DNA of 64,000 bases from assembly GCA_039177505.1 (NCBI GenBank), contig JBCDFR010000002.1, positions 62,001 to 126,000 of the forward strand, written 5' to 3'. Numbering within the stretch: position 1 is the first letter of the stretch; each line of letters begins with the position of its first letter. Positions 41,968 to 51,560 of this stretch are shown in pieces. Under the pieces are notes generated by a model that saw nothing but the letters and a program-made list of their open reading frames with translations, had not been told where the DNA came from and did not search any database. Made by a program: the position numbers and the translations under genes. The stretch comes from JABSQH01 sp039177505. Its GTDB lineage: Bacteria; Actinomycetota; Acidimicrobiia; Acidimicrobiales; Ilumatobacteraceae.

Positions 41968-44040
41968 GTGAACCGACTCGGCTCGGAAACCTCCCCGTAT
42001 CTCCGCCAGCACAAAGACAATCCGGTCGATTGGTACGCGTGGGGTGACGACGCATTCGCAGCCGCCCGCGAGCGCAACGTGCCGATTCACCTCTCTGTTG
42101 GCTACTCGGCCTGCCACTGGTGCCACGTGATGGCTCACGAGTGCTTCGAAGACGCCGAGGTCGCCACGAAGATGAACGAGTTGTTCGTCAACGTCAAGGT
42201 CGACCGCGAGGAGCGCCCCGACGTCGACGCGCTGTACATGGACGCAGTGCAAGCATTGACCGGGCGGGGTGGATGGCCCATGACGGTGTTCCTCACGCCC
42301 GACGGCAAACCCTTCTACGGCGGGACCTACTTCCCCAAAGATGCGTTCTTGAAGCTGCTCGACGCCATCGATGACGTGTACCGCAACAAGCCCGACGACG
42401 TCGCCCAGAACACGGGTGCGCTGGTGAGGGCGCTCGACGCCACCGCCTCGATGCGCCCCGCCGATGAACTCCCCGGCACCGACGAGCTGAACCATGCCAT
42501 CCGCACACTGGGAAGCGCGTTCGACGCCGAGTGGGGCGGCTTCGGCAAAGCGCCGAAGTTCCCGTCGACGTTCAACCTCGAGTTGATGCTGCGGGCCTAC
42601 ATGTCGACCGCACAAGACGCGCCCAAAGAGATCGTCACGAAGAGTCTCGACGCGATGTGTTCGGGCGGGATGTACGACCATCTCGGTGGCGGCTTCGCCA
42701 GGTACTCCACTGATCGCGAGTGGTTGGTGCCGCACTTCGAGAAGATGCTCTACGACCAAGCGCTGATGGTCGGCACGTACCTCCATGCGGTGATCGTGCT
42801 CGGGAAGCCGGCGTGGCGTCAGGTCATCGCCGAAACCATCGACTACGTGTTGTCGACCCTGCGCCACCCCGACGGCGGCTTCTACTCCGCCGAAGATGCC
42901 GATTCCCTCGACGGCAAGGGCAACTCGGTCGAAGGGGTGTTCTACACCTGGACTCCCCGCGAGATCCGCGCTGTGCTTGCGGCGGCTGCACCCCAGACCG
43001 AGCGCAAGCTCGCCGATGCCGACGCCGTCATCGAGTGGTTCGGCATCACCGATGACGGCAACTTCGAGAACTCAGGCCGCTCGATCCCCAATCGGATGCA
43101 TGCGTCGGGTGAACTCGCTCGCTCGCAAGAGATGCAGAACGCAGCGATGGTCTTGCACGTGGCCCGGGCCACTCGGCCTCGGCCCGGACTCGACGACAAG
43201 GTCCTCACCGAGTGGAACGCCCTCTTCTTGTCGGCGCTAGCACAGGCGGCTGCGGTGTTCGCCCGTTCCGACTGGCTCGAGGCGGCGATTGCCAACGGCG
43301 AGTTCCTGCTCCGCGAGCTGCGCCGCGACGACGGTCGCTGGTACCGAAGTTGGCAAGCTGATGGCGACCCGCCGGCTCGCCATGATGCACTGGCGGCCGA
43401 CCACGCGGCTCTGATCGATGCCTTCACCCGTCTCGCCGAAGCGAGCGGCGAAGCACGATGGATCGACGCTGCCGTCGACACCGCCGAGACGATGCTCACT
43501 TGGTTCTGGGACCCAGACCACGGCGGCCTCTACACCACGGCCGAAGACGCCGAGGAGCTCGTCGTGCGCCAAAAAGACATCGGCGACAACGCCACCCCCT
43601 CGGCGAACTCTCAAGCGGCGCTTGCGCTGTATCGGCTCGCGGCGCTCACCGGGGAGCAGCGTTATGCACACCAAGCCGATCGCATCTTGCAGCTGCTCGC
43701 TCCCCAGATGAAGGAGAAGGTGGGGCTGTTCTCGAACGCACTCCTCGCTGCCGACCTCCGTCGGCGCGGTACCACCGAAGTCGCCGTCGTCGGCGATCGC
43801 TCCGATCTGGTGCGGCTGGCTCATGCCATCTGGCGCCCCGACATGGTGCTCGCGTGGGGGGAGCCGTACGACTCGCCGTTGTGGGAAGACCGCAACGATG
43901 GGTTCGCCTACGTCTGCCGCGACTATGCCTGCCAGGCGCCCCAGGACACCGTCGAGGGGTTCGCTGGGGCACTCACGGGGCGCAAAGTCACCGTGCAGCA
44001 GGTCGACGGCGGTATCGCCCTCGTCGCCGACGACGGCTGA
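41968..44040 (+). CDS. Thioredoxin-domain protein YyaL/spermatogenesis-associated 20 family
   Basis: About 690 residues. The N-terminus NRLGSETSPYLRQHKDNPVD is the family start, which is why I took the GTG at 41968 rather than the longer frame. A thioredoxin-like domain follows with SACHWCHVM (C49-H-W-C52). The rest is an alpha-barrel, glycosidase-like (N-acylglucosamine epimerase-type) region with FEKMLYDQALM and FYSAEDADSL. The function is unproven in bacteria. The region upstream holds nested inverted repeats. Confidence 0.9.
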   Translation: MNRLGSETSPYLRQHKDNPVDWYAWGDDAFAAARERNVPIHLSVGYSACHWCHVMAHECFEDAEVATKMNELFVNVKVDREERPDVDALYMDAVQALTGRGGWPMTVFLTPDGKPFYGGTYFPKDAFLKLLDAIDDVYRNKPDDVAQNTGALVRALDATASMRPADELPGTDELNHAIRTLGSAFDAEWGGFGKAPKFPSTFNLELMLRAYMSTAQDAPKEIVTKSLDAMCSGGMYDHLGGGFARYSTDREWLVPHFEKMLYDQALMVGTYLHAVIVLGKPAWRQVIAETIDYVLSTLRHPDGGFYSAEDADSLDGKGNSVEGVFYTWTPREIRAVLAAAAPQTERKLADADAVIEWFGITDDGNFENSGRSIPNRMHASGELARSQEMQNAAMVLHVARATRPRPGLDDKVLTEWNALFLSALAQAAAVFARSDWLEAAIANGEFLLRELRRDDGRWYRSWQADGDPPARHDALAADHAALIDAFTRLAEASGEARWIDAAVDTAETMLTWFWDPDHGGLYTTAEDAEELVVRQKDIGDNATPSANSQAALALYRLAALTGEQRYAHQADRILQLLAPQMKEKVGLFSNALLAADLRRRGTTEVAVVGDRSDLVRLAHAIWRPDMVLAWGEPYDSPLWEDRNDGFAYVCRDYACQAPQDTVEGFAGALTGRKVTVQQVDGGIALVADDG

Positions 44041-44062
44041 TCAGCGGCCCGGCCGAGTACAG

Positions 44063-45571
44063 CTAGACGCCGCCGGTCTCGTCGACTGTGGCCAACACGG
44101 CGTCGGTCAACGTCTCGGCGTCGTGTGCGTGTAGGTCACGCGCCGCGCCGCTGATCGATGGAGCCGCGGTGTCGACGTGGACGTTGCGAACACCGAGACG
44201 ACGTTGGAACCAGTTGGCCGACATCGTCACACTCTGGGCCCGCCGACGCGGGACAAGTGTGCGCGTGCGGTTGAGCGCTCCGTTAACGAACACGAGATCG
44301 CGCTCGTCGATCAGCCATCGCTCGTGGCGATACGACAACAGCGCCCGCCCGAAACGAACCGCCACGATCGAGGCCAGGACCGCACCGCCGATGGCCCACG
44401 TCACCGTGGCACGCTCGTTGACATCGACGACGATCACGACTGCGGCGACGATGACGACCGCCGATGCAACTGACTGGATCGTGGCCGCGATCAGACGCCG
44501 GCGAAGCGACACCGGGGCGACCCGTAGGAGTTCAGCGTCACTCGGTGCAGCCGTCCCAGCGAGGGTCGGCGCCCACCAACGCCAGCGTCCAACGGGCGCC
44601 ACGGCGTCGATCAACAGCCGCGCCCCGCCGCTCCCGCCGCTGACATCGGCGGTGTCGACCCACACCGCCTCGGTACCGAGGCGCCGCGCGACGGGCGAAT
44701 CGCGCACCGTCATTCCCTGGACGCGCACCAGTGCGGCCTCCTGCGATCGTCGGCCGAGAATTCCTTGATGCACCCGCACCCGACGTTCCTGCACTTCGCA
44801 GCGGAAGCCGATCGCGCGCGATGCCAGCCCGGTCAATGTCGTCACGGCGAGGATCACCGTGGCCATCGTCGCCAGCGAGATCCAGCCGGCCAACGCAGCG
44901 CCGCTGAGCAGATCGAGCACGCTCAGCCCACCGACTGCGAGCCACACGCCGACGATGACAGCAACCGCGTCGCCCGTCTCGGTCGCAGTCAGCACCACGC
45001 GTGCGAGGTCGCCGCCCGATCGCTCCGCAATCGTCCGTGGTGCAAGCTGGGGCGGTGGCAACGCATCGGCTGGCCGGTCACCTCCGGCTCGCTGTTGCAG
45101 CTCCTGACGCAGTCTCGCTGCGGCATCCCGATCGACGAGCCCGACGCTCACTTCGCTGTCGCCGCCGGCTGAACTGACGACCACGGTCTCCAGTCCGAAC
45201 GCCCTACCGATCAGATCGACCCGCGAGTCGATAGACTGGATGCGGCTCCGCGGCATATCGACCGTGTGCCGCCGGAACAAGCCCTCACGCCACCGCAACA
45301 ACGATTCGTCGACGCAATATCTTGCCGTGACATAACGCACGATCACGGGCGCGATCGCAATGATGCCGATGACGAGCTGGATCGTGTCGATCACTCGATT
45401 GCCACCGCTGCTGTTGAGGATGAGCAGGAGCCCGACGACCACCTGCGGTAACCGTCGAACCAGGTCGCTGAGGATCGTCGCAGGATGCAGGCGCCGCCAT
45501 CGGTCCGGAGCGCCCGACGCGGCATGACCTCGACCGGGCACTGGGTCGTCGGTGTCGGGTTGTGCGCTCAC
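44063..45571 (-). CDS. PH-domain membrane protein, YdbT-like
   Basis: 502 residues with several transmembrane helices and three repeats of the bacterial PH-like (YdbS/YdbT, DUF304) domain. Each repeat contains the pattern of a helix pair followed by a strand with RxRIQSIDSRVDLIGR, the like of RVQGMTVRDSPVARRLG, or RAQSVTMSANWFQRRLG. The N-terminal 25 residues are polar. Function is unknown; B. subtilis YdbS/YdbT have been linked to bacteriocin resistance. The GTG start overlaps the stop of the smaller partner gene (GTGA), so the two are a unit. The 3' end converges with yyaL. Confidence 0.87.
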   Translation of the reverse strand: MSAQPDTDDPVPGRGHAASGAPDRWRRLHPATILSDLVRRLPQVVVGLLLILNSSGGNRVIDTIQLVIGIIAIAPVIVRYVTARYCVDESLLRWREGLFRRHTVDMPRSRIQSIDSRVDLIGRAFGLETVVVSSAGGDSEVSVGLVDRDAAARLRQELQQRAGGDRPADALPPPQLAPRTIAERSGGDLARVVLTATETGDAVAVIVGVWLAVGGLSVLDLLSGAALAGWISLATMATVILAVTTLTGLASRAIGFRCEVQERRVRVHQGILGRRSQEAALVRVQGMTVRDSPVARRLGTEAVWVDTADVSGGSGGARLLIDAVAPVGRWRWWAPTLAGTAAPSDAELLRVAPVSLRRRLIAATIQSVASAVVIVAAVVIVVDVNERATVTWAIGGAVLASIVAVRFGRALLSYRHERWLIDERDLVFVNGALNRTRTLVPRRRAQSVTMSANWFQRRLGVRNVHVDTAAPSISGAARDLHAHDAETLTDAVLATVDETGGV

Positions 45572-46080
45572 TGCGGCCGTTCCAGCGATGTCGGCGCAAG
45601 CTCACGACGGACGTGTTCCGCGGCCGCCTCCTCCACGTCGCTGAGCACGACAGCGGGCGTATGCGCCCCGGCGGTGCGAACCGTCACGGTAGCGAGCCCA
45701 CGCCAACGTTGCAGCGGGTTCGTCGCCACCAGCACCGACTGGACACGGTCGCGCGGCACACCGGTCCACTCGCGCGTGTACACCCCAGAGCGCATGGCGA
45801 ACAGGCGTTCATCGAGTCGCCATCCGGTCACCCGCCACCCCAACCAGAGACCGAATTCCACAACGACCAGCAACACGATGCCGATCATCGCCGGGATCAC
45901 GCCAACCGCCACCGGTGGGTCGAACTCAGTGCTGCGACGGACAACGAGGTCGATGGCGGCCGCCAGTGCCACCACGAACACGACCGCCAGCAACCCGCCC
46001 ATGAGCCGGATCTGCAATGCCGCTCGCGGCAACGGCTGGAACTCACGGTCGTCCCACATCGACGCTCCCAGTGTGCTCAC
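45568..46080 (-). CDS. PH-domain membrane protein, YdbS-like
   Basis: 170 residues. Two hydrophobic helices (LMGGLLAVVFVVALAAAIDLVV and VIPAMIGIVLLVVVEFGLWL) are followed by one PH-like domain with VTGWRLDERLFAMRSGVYTREWTGVPRDRVQSV and ending RRELAP. It is the short partner of the downstream three-domain protein and overlaps it by 4 bp. The start is a GTG. The function is unknown. Confidence 0.87.
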   Translation of the reverse strand: MSTLGASMWDDREFQPLPRAALQIRLMGGLLAVVFVVALAAAIDLVVRRSTEFDPPVAVGVIPAMIGIVLLVVVEFGLWLGWRVTGWRLDERLFAMRSGVYTREWTGVPRDRVQSVLVATNPLQRWRGLATVTVRTAGAHTPAVVLSDVEEAAAEHVRRELAPTSLERPQ

Positions 46081-46119
46081 AATGCAGCCGAGACCGGACA
46101 GCGGCCGTCCGATCGGTGC

Positions 46120-46722
46120 TCACCACCCTCCGCGGTGGATGATCTCTGCCGGCGATCGACGCGACCGCGCAGCGCTGCGCCCCGACTGTTCACCCTCCGC
46201 GCGGTGTCCGATCGCGACCGCTCCGAGCAGCTCCAACTCCTCAGGAACGCCGAGTTCGGCACGTAGGGCCGGCTCACCGCGAAAGACGCCGAAGAACAGC
46301 GCTCCGAGCCCGTGATCCTCCGCGGCCAGCAGCAACGTCATGACCGCCATCGATGCATCGACCGTCCAGTACGGCACCGGCCACGCAGCGCGGCCAGCAC
46401 CCAACCCAGTGCGTTCCTTGTCAGGCTCGGAGTACCGTTCGACGTACGCGTCCGGGTCTGCGAACGGTAGGGCGATCACCGGAGCCTGGAGCAATTGCTG
46501 CCAACGAAACCCGGCTCGGCGCTCGGCGGGCATCGTGATGTCCCAGAAGCGGGCGGTGTCCGGGCCCTCGAGGACGACGAGATGCCACCCTTGGGTCTTG
46601 CCTGCGCTCGGTGCCCGTGCCGCCAGTTCGACCATTTCGTCGATCAGCGCCGGTTCGACAGGGGCCGATGCGAAGGCCCGGGTCATTCGCCGACGCCGGA
46701 CGACGTCGGCGAAGTCGGTCAC
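46120..46722 (-). CDS. Nitroreductase-family flavoprotein
   Basis: 200 residues. It has RRRMTRAFASAPV at the N-terminus, where the FMN-phosphate-binding arginines of the family usually lie. AARAPSAGKTQGWHLVVLEG is the central flavin loop, and WTVDASMAVMTLLLAAEDHGLGALFFG is a hydrophobic helix pair. The C-terminal 25 residues are Ser/Arg-rich and end RGGW. The family reduces nitro groups or quinones or breaks flavins down; in F420-using organisms related proteins act on F420 as well. Its start overlaps the stop of the unknown gene upstream as GTGA. Confidence 0.83.
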   Translation of the reverse strand: MTDFADVVRRRRMTRAFASAPVEPALIDEMVELAARAPSAGKTQGWHLVVLEGPDTARFWDITMPAERRAGFRWQQLLQAPVIALPFADPDAYVERYSEPDKERTGLGAGRAAWPVPYWTVDASMAVMTLLLAAEDHGLGALFFGVFRGEPALRAELGVPEELELLGAVAIGHRAEGEQSGRSAARSRRSPAEIIHRGGW

Positions 46723-47375
46723 CGTTTGCCGAGCTTGACGAGGTCTTCAGCCATGGTCCAGCCGTACACCACCATCGCGCCGCCTTTGTCAGCGGGAATC
46801 TCGGCGAACATCTCGACAACGGCGGCATCGAGCTTGTGCGGCTTGGTCGACTCGTGATCGAGGTACCCGCTCTGTGCGCCCTTCTTGGAGATGAAGCTGT
46901 TGGCGTCGTACCCGCCGTCGACTCCGAATCGTTTCGCCAGACGACGACCCCACGCCCGTTCCTCGCCGACCGCGCGAACACCCGGCGACGGCGTGACCTC
47001 GCGCAGATCCTTGAACGCCTCGAGCCCGTCGGCGGCGACGAAACGAGCCCCGACGACGACGTCTTCGTCGGGAAACGCCATCAGTGCGCGGTGATAGGCC
47101 TCGCTGACCAGCCCGCGAAGCACCTGGTCACGGCGTGACGAGCGACGCACCGACAACAGGCCGATGAGCACGCACGGAGTTCCGCCGATGCGCTCCAGGG
47201 TGGAAAATGTGTAGCCGTGGAGCTTGTCACCGAACCGCGCAGTGGTGATCAACACCCAATCTTCTTTAGCCTTGGACAGGTGCCCAGCGCTGAACGCCTC
47301 CTCCATGGAGGCCAATTCGTCGAGGTCGAAGTCGGTCAGCGCTGCCGCATCGTTCGTCACAACGTCGAGAGCCAT
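46719..47375 (-). CDS. Conserved-looking protein of unknown function
   Basis: About 218 residues from the ATG at 47375; the frame's earlier start is not plausible. Features include an acidic N-terminus ending LDELASMEEAFSAGHL, then a beta-rich region DWVLITTARFGDKLHGYTF, PCVLIGLLSVRRSSRRDQVLRGL, YHRALMAFPDEDVVVGARF, and GGAMVVYGWTMAEDLVKLG at the end. The composition and segment length look like a folded acyltransferase-type (GNAT-like) or cyclase-like domain, but no motif settles it. It sits between dnaE and a nitroreductase. It is probably soluble. Confidence 0.65.
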   Translation of the reverse strand: MALDVVTNDAAALTDFDLDELASMEEAFSAGHLSKAKEDWVLITTARFGDKLHGYTFSTLERIGGTPCVLIGLLSVRRSSRRDQVLRGLVSEAYHRALMAFPDEDVVVGARFVAADGLEAFKDLREVTPSPGVRAVGEERAWGRRLAKRFGVDGGYDANSFISKKGAQSGYLDHESTKPHKLDAAVVEMFAEIPADKGGAMVVYGWTMAEDLVKLGKR

Positions 47376-47385
47376 TCGGGAAAGT

Positions 47386-50300
47386 TTAGAGCAATACCGC
47401 CTCGTGACCGAAGGCCATGCGCAACTCACCCACCGAACGGTCGAGATCGACCCGGAATTCGTCGGCCAACTTGAGCACCGTACCCTGGCCGATATCGACC
47501 ATCACGATCGAGTCGCCGGGGTGTTCGCGCAAGATTCGCTTGAGCCGCTGGATCTTCAGCTCGTCGAGGGCGGCCGAAGGCAGTCGTAACCGCAACGGCG
47601 CCGCCGGGCCGTCCGACAAGCCCGACAACACATTGATCGTTTGGCCGATCAGACCGAACCGGCTCTCGTCGCGCCGGTCGAGACGCCCCTTCACGGCAAC
47701 GATCAGGTCGTCTTCGAGCTTGTGGCCCTGTTCGGCGAGCGTGCGCGGGAAGATCGTGACCTCGATCGACGCGTCGAGATCCTCCAGCACGAACACCGCC
47801 ATCTGGTCGCCGCGCTTGGTGTACTTGCGGGCCAGGTTGGTGATCACACCACCGACGAGCACCTGAGCGCCGTCTTCCATGTTGCTCAGATCGAGCACCG
47901 CGTTGTCGACCTTGCGCTTCAACGCCGACTCGACGCCGAACAACGGGTGATCCGACACGTACAACCCGAGCATTTCTTTTTCGTTCCGCAGCTGCTCGGT
48001 CTTGTCGAACACGAGATCGGGTATCGGTGTGCGCTCGTCGAACCCCACTCCGGCGTCGCCATCGGAGTCCTCGCCGCCCCAGTCACCGAACAGGTTCATC
48101 ACGCCCTTCTCGCGTTCGCGACGACGGCTCACCGTGGTGTCGATGATCTCCTCGAACACGGTGAGCAGGCCCCGACGAGGATGACCGAGGGTGTCGAATG
48201 CGCCGCCTTTGATCAGTGACTCGACCGTACGTTTGTTGAGTACCGGCTCGGGAACTCGCTCGACGAAGTCGTGGAAACTGGCGAACGGGCCGTTCTCGTC
48301 GCGTTCGTCGAGCAACTGAGCGACCAGGCCCGTGCCGACATTGCGCACCGCTGACAAGCCGAACGTGATCGCTCCTGGGCTTCGGACGGGTAGCGACACG
48401 CCGTCGGGTACGTCCGCTGGCTGCAACGCGCCGAAGTCGGTGCGCGACCGGTTGATGTCGGGCGGCAACACCTTGATCCCCATCGAGCGGCAGTCGGCCA
48501 GGTAGATCGCGGCCTTGTCCAGGTTGTTCTTGACGCTGGTGAGCAGACACGCGAGGTACTCCACCGGGTAGTGCGCTTTCAAATACGCCGTCTGGTAGGT
48601 GACCAGCCCGTAACCGAAGGTGTGGCTCTTGTTGAACGCGTAGTCGGCGAACGCCTCGATGATGTCGAACAGCTGCCGGCCGAGATCGGTGCCGTATCCG
48701 GTGGCTTCGACCCCTTCCTCGAACTTGTCGCGCTCCTTGGCCATGAGCTCGCGGATCTTCTTGCCGCATGCCTTCCGGAGGTTGTCTGCTTCGGCCAGCG
48801 AGTAGCCGGCGAACTTCTGTGCGACACGCATCACGCTCTCCTGATAGATCATCAGGCCGAACGTGTCCGAGAGCACCTCCTCGGCATCGGGATGGAAGTA
48901 CTCGACCGGCGCACGTTCGTTCTTGCGGTCGGCGTAGTCGTAGTGCATGTTGACGCTCATCGGCCCAGGCCGATACAGCGCCAACACAGCGGACACGTCC
49001 TCGAAGGAACTCGGTGCCATCGCTTTCAACAACTGGCGCATCGGCGGCGACTCCAGCTGAAACACACCGATCGTGTCGCCGCGCGACAGCAGGTCGAACG
49101 TCGCCTGGTCGTCGAGGGAGATGTCTTCGATCGAGAACTCGGGGTCGCGTGCACCGGCGATCATCTCGACCGCATCGGTGATGACGTCGAGGTTGCGCAA
49201 CCCGAGGAAGTCCATCTTGAGCAGGCCGAGTTCTTCGACGCCGTGCATCTCGTACTGCGTGACCACCGGTGCGTCGTTGGGATCCTGGCCCGATTCGGGT
49301 TTGCGTTGAATCGGCAGGTAGTCGGTGACCGGGTCCTTGGTGATCACCACCGCGGCCGCGTGGATACCGTCGGAGCGTTTCAGCCCCTCCAGCCCCTTGG
49401 CCACGTCGACCACACGCTTGACGTCGGCGTCGGCGTCGTACATCGCCCGGAGGTCGGCTGCGGCCTTGTATCCGTCGACATACTTCGGATGCTCCTCGAA
49501 GCAGTACTTGAGGGGCGTGTCGCGGCCCATCACCAGTGGTGGCATCGCCTTGGCCACCTTGTCGCCGAGACCGTAGGGGAACCCGAGTACGCGCGCCGCG
49601 TCACGCACCGCGTTGCGGGCCTTGATCGTGCCGAAGGTGATGATCTGGGCGACGTGATCGCGGCCGTAGCGCTCGGCGGCGTAGCGGATCATCTCGTCGC
49701 GGTATCGGGAGTCGAAGTCCATGTCGATGTCGGGCATCGACACGCGGCTCGGGTTGAGGAAGCGCTCGAAAAGCAAGTCGTACCGAATCGGATCGAGATC
49801 GGTGATCCACAAGCAGTACGCCACGGCACACCCTGCGGCGGACCCGCGGCCCGGTCCGACTCGGATGCCGGCGTCGCGGGCATGCCGAATGAGGTCCCAG
49901 GTGATCAAGAAGTAGGACGCAAAGCCCATGTCGCAGATCACCTTGAGCTCGTACGCCAACCGCTCTTGAGCCTCGGGTGACAGCTCCTCGCCCCATCGTT
50001 GCTGCGCACCCTCGTAGGTGAGGTGGCGGAGGTAGGCCGCGTCGTCGTCGAACCCATCCGGAAGCGGGAAGTTGGGCAACTGCGGGTTGCCGAACTCGAT
50101 CTCGACATTCGCCCGCTCGGCGATCCACAACGAGTTGTCGCATGCCGTAGGCACCTCGCGGAACAGGTAGCGCATCTCGGCTGCCGACTTGAGGTAGTGC
50201 TCGGTCCCCTCAAACTTGAACCGGTTCTGATCCGAGAGCAGCGCACCGGTTTGCACACACAGCAGCGCGTCGTGCGCTTCGTGGTCGTGTTGGTGCGTGT

Positions 50301-50967
50301 AGTGGCTGTCGTTCGTCGCCAGCAGCGGTGCGCCAAGCTGCTTGGCAATGTTCATCAACTGCGGATTGGTGCGGCGCTGCTCTGCCAGCCCGTGATCTTG
50401 CAGCTCGACGAACAGATTGTCGCGTCCAAAGATCTCCTGCAGCCGCGCCGCCTTCTCCAACGCGCCTCGTTCATCGTCGTTGAGCAAGGACTGCAGTACA
50501 TGTCCGCCGAGGCACCCGGTGGTGGCAATCAACCCGTCGGAGTACTTCTCGAGCAGCTCCCAGTCCATCCGCGGCTTGTAGTAGTAGCCCTCCATGAAGG
50601 CGAGACTGGCCAGTTGGATCAGGTTGCGGTAACCCTGGTCGGACTCGGCGAGCAACGTGAGGTGGTAGTAAAGCTTTTTGCCGCCCTCGGTGTCACCGCC
50701 CGAGTCGTCGATCCGCCCACGGCGAGCGGGCCGCTCGCTGCGATGGTCGTGGGCCATGTAGGCCTCGGTACCGATGATCGGCTTGATCCCCTGTTTGCGA
50801 CACTCCTTGTAGAACTCGAGGGTGCCGTACATGTTGCCGTGATCGGTGATGCCGATCGCCGGCTGTCCGTCAGAGACTGCCTTGGCGACGAGTTCGTCGA
50901 GGCGCGCCGCGCCATCGAGCATCGAGAATTCGGTATGGACGTGGAGGTGAGTGAACGAGTCGGCCAT
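47386..50967 (-). CDS. dnaE: DNA polymerase III alpha subunit DnaE
   Basis: 1193 residues. The N-terminal PHP domain begins FTHLHVHTEFSMLDGAARL. The polymerase core includes RVGPGRGSAAGCAVAYCL, PDIDMDFDSRYRDEMIRYAAERYG (catalytic aspartates), and HAAAVVITKDPV. Later come VRNVGTGLVAQLLDER and an OB-fold with ITNLARKYTKRGDQMAVFVLED. It is the replicative DNA polymerase, by length and content DnaE1 rather than the mutasome DnaE2; DnaE1 is the reading I prefer. It is preceded by bpa. Confidence 0.95.
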   Translation of the reverse strand: MADSFTHLHVHTEFSMLDGAARLDELVAKAVSDGQPAIGITDHGNMYGTLEFYKECRKQGIKPIIGTEAYMAHDHRSERPARRGRIDDSGGDTEGGKKLYYHLTLLAESDQGYRNLIQLASLAFMEGYYYKPRMDWELLEKYSDGLIATTGCLGGHVLQSLLNDDERGALEKAARLQEIFGRDNLFVELQDHGLAEQRRTNPQLMNIAKQLGAPLLATNDSHYTHQHDHEAHDALLCVQTGALLSDQNRFKFEGTEHYLKSAAEMRYLFREVPTACDNSLWIAERANVEIEFGNPQLPNFPLPDGFDDDAAYLRHLTYEGAQQRWGEELSPEAQERLAYELKVICDMGFASYFLITWDLIRHARDAGIRVGPGRGSAAGCAVAYCLWITDLDPIRYDLLFERFLNPSRVSMPDIDMDFDSRYRDEMIRYAAERYGRDHVAQIITFGTIKARNAVRDAARVLGFPYGLGDKVAKAMPPLVMGRDTPLKYCFEEHPKYVDGYKAAADLRAMYDADADVKRVVDVAKGLEGLKRSDGIHAAAVVITKDPVTDYLPIQRKPESGQDPNDAPVVTQYEMHGVEELGLLKMDFLGLRNLDVITDAVEMIAGARDPEFSIEDISLDDQATFDLLSRGDTIGVFQLESPPMRQLLKAMAPSSFEDVSAVLALYRPGPMSVNMHYDYADRKNERAPVEYFHPDAEEVLSDTFGLMIYQESVMRVAQKFAGYSLAEADNLRKACGKKIRELMAKERDKFEEGVEATGYGTDLGRQLFDIIEAFADYAFNKSHTFGYGLVTYQTAYLKAHYPVEYLACLLTSVKNNLDKAAIYLADCRSMGIKVLPPDINRSRTDFGALQPADVPDGVSLPVRSPGAITFGLSAVRNVGTGLVAQLLDERDENGPFASFHDFVERVPEPVLNKRTVESLIKGGAFDTLGHPRRGLLTVFEEIIDTTVSRRREREKGVMNLFGDWGGEDSDGDAGVGFDERTPIPDLVFDKTEQLRNEKEMLGLYVSDHPLFGVESALKRKVDNAVLDLSNMEDGAQVLVGGVITNLARKYTKRGDQMAVFVLEDLDASIEVTIFPRTLAEQGHKLEDDLIVAVKGRLDRRDESRFGLIGQTINVLSGLSDGPAAPLRLRLPSAALDELKIQRLKRILREHPGDSIVMVDIGQGTVLKLADEFRVDLDRSVGELRMAFGHEAVLL

Positions 50968-50988
50968 CGAGTGATTCGTGCGCCTCGA

Positions 50989-51519
50989 TCAGAGGTAGAC
51001 GCCGGACCCTTCGCTTCCAGCAACTGGCGTCTCGCCCGGCTGCGGGAGTTGTCGGATCTGCTCGAGCTGCTGGCGCGCCGCGTACTGCTGAGCCAGCAGC
51101 GTGGCCTGGATGCCGTGGAACAGCCCTTCCAACCAGCCGACGAGCTGCGCCTGGGCCACCCGCAACTCGGCCGCGGTCGGCGCTTCGTCACCACCGAATG
51201 GCAAGGCCAGGCTGAACAACTCGTTGGCCAGGTCGGTTGACAACGCCTCGGCAAGCTCGGTCACCGAGCGTTCATACATCTCTGCGAGACGCTCGCGCGA
51301 TGCTTCATCGAGCGTCAACGAGCGAACCTCTTCCAGCATCTGCTTGACCATCGAGCCGATTCGCATGACCTTGGCCGGCTCGGTGATGGCGTCTCCGCCG
51401 GCCTCATCCGAATCGCTTCCGTCGGCGTTGCCGGCAGCAGCGATCGCCGCCGTCGCTGGATCCGGTGGCTCGATGCCGTCGGGCCGGAGCGGTGTGGGAG
51501 CGTCGGGGGTGTCGGACAT
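50989..51519 (-). CDS. bpa: Bacterial proteasome activator Bpa
   Basis: 176 residues. The core from about residue 47 (EPAKVMRIGSMVKQMLEEVR), through LDEASRERLAEMYERSVTEL, to AELRVAQAQLVGWLEGLFHGIQ closely follows the mycobacterial Bpa/PafE family. That family forms a dodecameric ring capping the 20S proteasome without ATP. The C-terminus ends GVYL, close to the GQYL motif that docks into the proteasome. The N-terminal 45 residues are disordered-looking (A/P/D-rich). Its presence implies a 20S proteasome elsewhere in the genome. It lies 21 bp upstream of dnaE. Confidence 0.9.
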   Translation of the reverse strand: MSDTPDAPTPLRPDGIEPPDPATAAIAAAGNADGSDSDEAGGDAITEPAKVMRIGSMVKQMLEEVRSLTLDEASRERLAEMYERSVTELAEALSTDLANELFSLALPFGGDEAPTAAELRVAQAQLVGWLEGLFHGIQATLLAQQYAARQQLEQIRQLPQPGETPVAGSEGSGVYL

Positions 51520-51560
51520 CCCCCTTTTCTAGCGCCTGCGCGGCGGCCCGCCGCGCCCCG

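Noticed and set aside
48571..49980. Long plus-strand frame inside dnaE
   Set aside because: Antisense shadow of the DNA polymerase gene caused by high GC; no domain recognised.
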